NCBI GenBank assembly: GCA_945885485.1
Contig: CAMCYT010000114.1
Coordinates: 1 to 8,086 of the forward strand
Direction: 5' to 3'
Origin: Prosthecobacter debontii
GTDB lineage: Bacteria > Verrucomicrobiota > Verrucomicrobiia > Verrucomicrobiales > Akkermansiaceae
DNA length: 8,086 bases
This document shows, piece after piece, positions 6,446-8,086 of the stretch. The notes under the pieces are model-generated. The model ran no database searches, had not been told where the DNA came from, and saw only the letters and a list, made by a program, of their open reading frames with translations. The stretch's first letter is position 1. Each line of letters starts with the position of its first letter. A program made the translations under genes and the position numbers.

Positions 6446-6466
6446 GGTCGCCTCGCCGAGGCGACC
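6446..6466. repeat. REP-like GC-rich palindrome between convergent genes
   Basis: Arms GGTCGCCTCG and CGAGGCGACC are perfectly inverted around one central base, 21 bp in all. As RNA it would give an 8-bp stem with a CGCCG loop. It occupies most of the 31 bp between two converging stop codons. No T-run follows on either strand, so intrinsic termination is doubtful. A REP-type interspersed palindrome or a hairpin protecting both mRNA 3' ends is more likely. Confidence 0.55.
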
Positions 6467-6470
6467 GATA

Positions 6471-7355
6471 TCAAACCTTTTCCTCGGCTTCAAGAACCAC
6501 GCAGTAAACTCTGACTTTCGATGGACTTTTAAAATGATGATCTTTGCCTGCTGCTTTCCAGCCCTTGATCTGATCCAAGTTCGAACTGTCGTATAATGGA
6601 TAAGTCGCCGTCAGCATATTGATGGTTTGAGTCGCAAAATCCGTAAAACCCAAATCCATTTGCTTATCAACTGCACCACCAGATACCACCACTCCCCCCT
6701 CAGCTAGAACCTCTACTTCAGGTCGCACGACTTCCTCGCTCTTCGCACACAAAACACGGGTTTTAAAAGAAATACCAGCGGCTCGTATCGCAATTAGGAA
6801 AGTAAAAATACTACCCCCACCGATCGGACCTCGGTCGCTCGTCGGACTGAAGCAAAAGTGTTTTGTTCCATACCAAGCAGAAATTTTGCTATAAATTTCA
6901 TTGTCTTCAGGAGCATCGCGGAGTGGCGCTGTCTCAGAAAGAGCGACGTTCTCAAAAATATTTTGCACGCATTTCACGCCACCACCTACTCCCACCCAAC
7001 CATCATGATCCGGAGAGTCTGGTAACTCCGCCTTGGCTGTCTCTGAGGTGAAAACGGTTTGTTCAATCGGCACGATCTCACCATCCTTCATCACCTTGAT
7101 CCCGATCGCATAAACCGTGATCGTAGCCTTTGAACATATCCAAATATCTTTGCCGAGAGCCTTCCAACCCGACCAGATACCGCCATTGATTTGCAAAGGA
7201 TATGAATCCACAAGTAAATTGCCCGGCTCCTCGTAATCAATCCATGCACCTCCACCAGTCAGCGTGTAGCCCGGATCTATGAAAACTTCCATCGTCGGAT
7301 GCTGTTCCAGCACAGATGTCCTAGAGAAAACTTTGCTTTCAATCTCAATTCCCAT
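6471..7355 (-). CDS. Unknown protein with three related beta-type repeats
   Basis: 294 residues, not recognised as a named family. Three internal copies of one module can be aligned by eye. Copy 1, about 24-88, has TGGGAW, then NLLVDSYPLQ, GWKALGKDI, and TITVYAIGIK. Copy 2, about 117-192, has VGGGVK, then NVALSETAPLRD, SAWYGTKHFCFSP and FTFLIAIR. Copy 3, about 214-290, has VVSGGAV, then NMLTATYPLYD, GWKAAGKDHHF and KVRVYCVVLEA. The shared order is GGG-x-(15-20)-L-x-S/T-YPL-x-GWKA-x-GKD-x-(6)-V-x-V-YxI. Alternating hydrophobic residues suggest a beta-rich fold. No signal peptide or membrane segment is visible, so it is probably cytoplasmic. The ATG at 7353-7355 has no Shine-Dalgarno; a candidate promoter places the transcript start almost on it. 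Its function is unknown; carbohydrate or surface binding cannot be excluded. Confidence 0.75.
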   Translation of the reverse strand: MGIEIESKVFSRTSVLEQHPTMEVFIDPGYTLTGGGAWIDYEEPGNLLVDSYPLQINGGIWSGWKALGKDIWICSKATITVYAIGIKVMKDGEIVPIEQTVFTSETAKAELPDSPDHDGWVGVGGGVKCVQNIFENVALSETAPLRDAPEDNEIYSKISAWYGTKHFCFSPTSDRGPIGGGSIFTFLIAIRAAGISFKTRVLCAKSEEVVRPEVEVLAEGGVVVSGGAVDKQMDLGFTDFATQTINMLTATYPLYDSSNLDQIKGWKAAGKDHHFKSPSKVRVYCVVLEAEEKV

Positions 7356-7363
7356 GAGTTGCT

Positions 7364-7392
7364 ATTCTTGCGAATTATTTTTGCTACTGCAA
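7364..7392 (-). promoter_or_regulatory. Candidate promoter of the three-repeat gene
   Basis: On the minus strand TTGCAG (7387-7392) and AAGAAT (7364-7369) are separated by 17 bp, a passable -35/-10 pair (TTGACA/TATAAT consensus matched at 4 of 6 for -10). The start of transcription would fall about at 7356-7358, directly before the ATG, implying a leaderless or nearly leaderless message. Weak, sequence-only evidence. Confidence 0.25.
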
Positions 7393-7474
7393 GAGGATTG
7401 TTACTAACACTCGTGCAGGTCGCTTTAGTTGGATTTTGAGAAAGTTCCATCCCGTGCAATGAATTATCGTGATT

Positions 7475-7512
7475 AAAAAAAGCGCAGTCACCTCATATGA
7501 CCGCGCTTTTTT
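7475..7512 (-). terminator. Rho-independent terminator of the ThuA-like gene
   Basis: Read on the minus strand the arms are AAAAAAGCGCGGTCA and TGACTGCGCTTTTTT around a seven-base loop (TATGAGG). They pair fully, with one G-T wobble, and end in a T-run. On the plus strand the same position is an A-C mismatch, so the stem is better for minus-strand transcription. It begins 18 bp past the stop of the ThuA-like gene and fits its 3' end. Confidence 0.88.
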
Positions 7513-7530
7513 AAAAAATTAAACGGAGTA

Positions 7531-8086
7531 TTATTTTTTCTCAACTTTAGGACCGTAGCCAGCAGTGACATTTCCTTTTTCATCGAGCTTACCGCAAGCC
7601 CAGAGAAGTCCGCGGGTGACGAGGTCGAGATAACGGGCATCTTGAACGGTCTCGTTGTTGTGACCGATTGTCGTACTGAAGACGCGGGTTTTTTTCGGTC
7701 CATACAGATTCGTCCAGACAACAACCGTTTCCCCTTTGCCTTGTTTGCCTCTGGCGAGGACATGGGCTCCGTCATGTACGGCGATGTTGTTATAGAGTTC
7801 CTCCTTGGTGGTCGTCCAATCGGCAAGGGTCTTAGTGACCGGGTGCTCCTTGTCAACGAAGGCGATGTCTATCGGCAGTTGCGCACCATGCCCGGTGGTC
7901 TGCAGTCCGATATATTCAAACCACTTGCCGTTGTCTGCGGAAGGCTCTACCTTCTCTTTGAAGTTGCCGAAACGATAGCTGTGCATCGCGCAATGCAGGT
8001 TGACAGCGGGAATGCCGTCTAGATGGGGCTTGAGGACACCGGCGATGATGGCCGGGTCGGAGATACCGGCTGCACATTCATCGTGA
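7531..8086 (-). CDS. ThuA-like domain protein, partial (C-terminal part)
   Basis: The frame is open to the right edge of the window, so the start lies outside. 184 complete codons are visible. Read from the edge inwards, the protein runs HDECAAG, then LKPHLDGIPAVNLHCAMHSYR, FEYIGLQTTGHGAQLPID, FVDKEHPVTKTLADWT, ELYNNIAVHDGAHVLARG, VVVWTNLYGP, and RVFSTTIGHNNETVQDARYLDLVTRGLLWACGKL. These match the ThuA-like (trehalose utilisation, PF06283) family, which has a class I glutamine-amidotransferase-like fold. The family is very common in Verrucomicrobiota and Planctomycetota. Some members act on keto-sugars in disaccharide breakdown, and the exact substrate here is unknown. Full-length members are usually about 250-300 residues, so roughly a third is missing. 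An ATG at 7986 lies inside the domain and is not the start. Confidence 0.9.
   Translation of the reverse strand, partial: HDECAAGISDPAIIAGVLKPHLDGIPAVNLHCAMHSYRFGNFKEKVEPSADNGKWFEYIGLQTTGHGAQLPIDIAFVDKEHPVTKTLADWTTTKEELYNNIAVHDGAHVLARGKQGKGETVVVWTNLYGPKKTRVFSTTIGHNNETVQDARYLDLVTRGLLWACGKLDEKGNVTAGYGPKVEKK

Overview
The window looks like chromosomal DNA of a Verrucomicrobiota bacterium, probably Verrucomicrobiales. This is an inference from the gene content (an RRM-type RNA-binding protein with a long basic disordered arm, a ThuA-like protein, a 329-residue GAAGQIG-type malate dehydrogenase), the moderate GC content, the scarcity of Shine-Dalgarno sequences, and the degenerate GACTTTC-like and GATTTGGAATTTG-like filler between genes. 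No phage, transposase, CRISPR array, tRNA or rRNA was seen.

Layout. Positions 26-168 are degenerate repeats. Three minus-strand genes follow, in transcription order from right to left: a membrane-anchored protein with an NlpC/P60-like Cys-His arrangement (2017-2784), malate dehydrogenase (927-1916), and a zeta-toxin-family P-loop kinase (169-894) that starts 32 bp after the mdh stop. A 440-bp gap (2785-3224) separates these from the divergent plus-strand RRM gene (3225-4172). The gap holds no convincing gene but several strong inverted repeats, including what looks like a compact three-way-junction RNA at 3052-3129. The RRM gene ends in a textbook terminator (4191-4222). An M29-like aminopeptidase relative (4280-5518), a repeat-filled spacer and an unknown two-helix membrane protein (5621-6439) follow on the plus strand. 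Converging on them from the right are an unknown protein built of three related beta-type repeats (6471-7355) and the C-terminal part of a ThuA-like protein cut by the window edge (7531-8086), which has its own terminator. A near-perfect palindrome fills the 31-bp space between the converging genes.

The genes do not form an evident pathway. Malate dehydrogenase is TCA-cycle housekeeping, the ThuA-like protein probably belongs to sugar metabolism, and the rest are single genes of unknown or generic role. The most interesting items are the structured leader candidate upstream of the RRM gene, the kinase of toxin family placed behind mdh with no antitoxin, the peptidase relative with a doubtful metal site, and the three-repeat protein. 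I found no clear evidence of a new multi-gene system.
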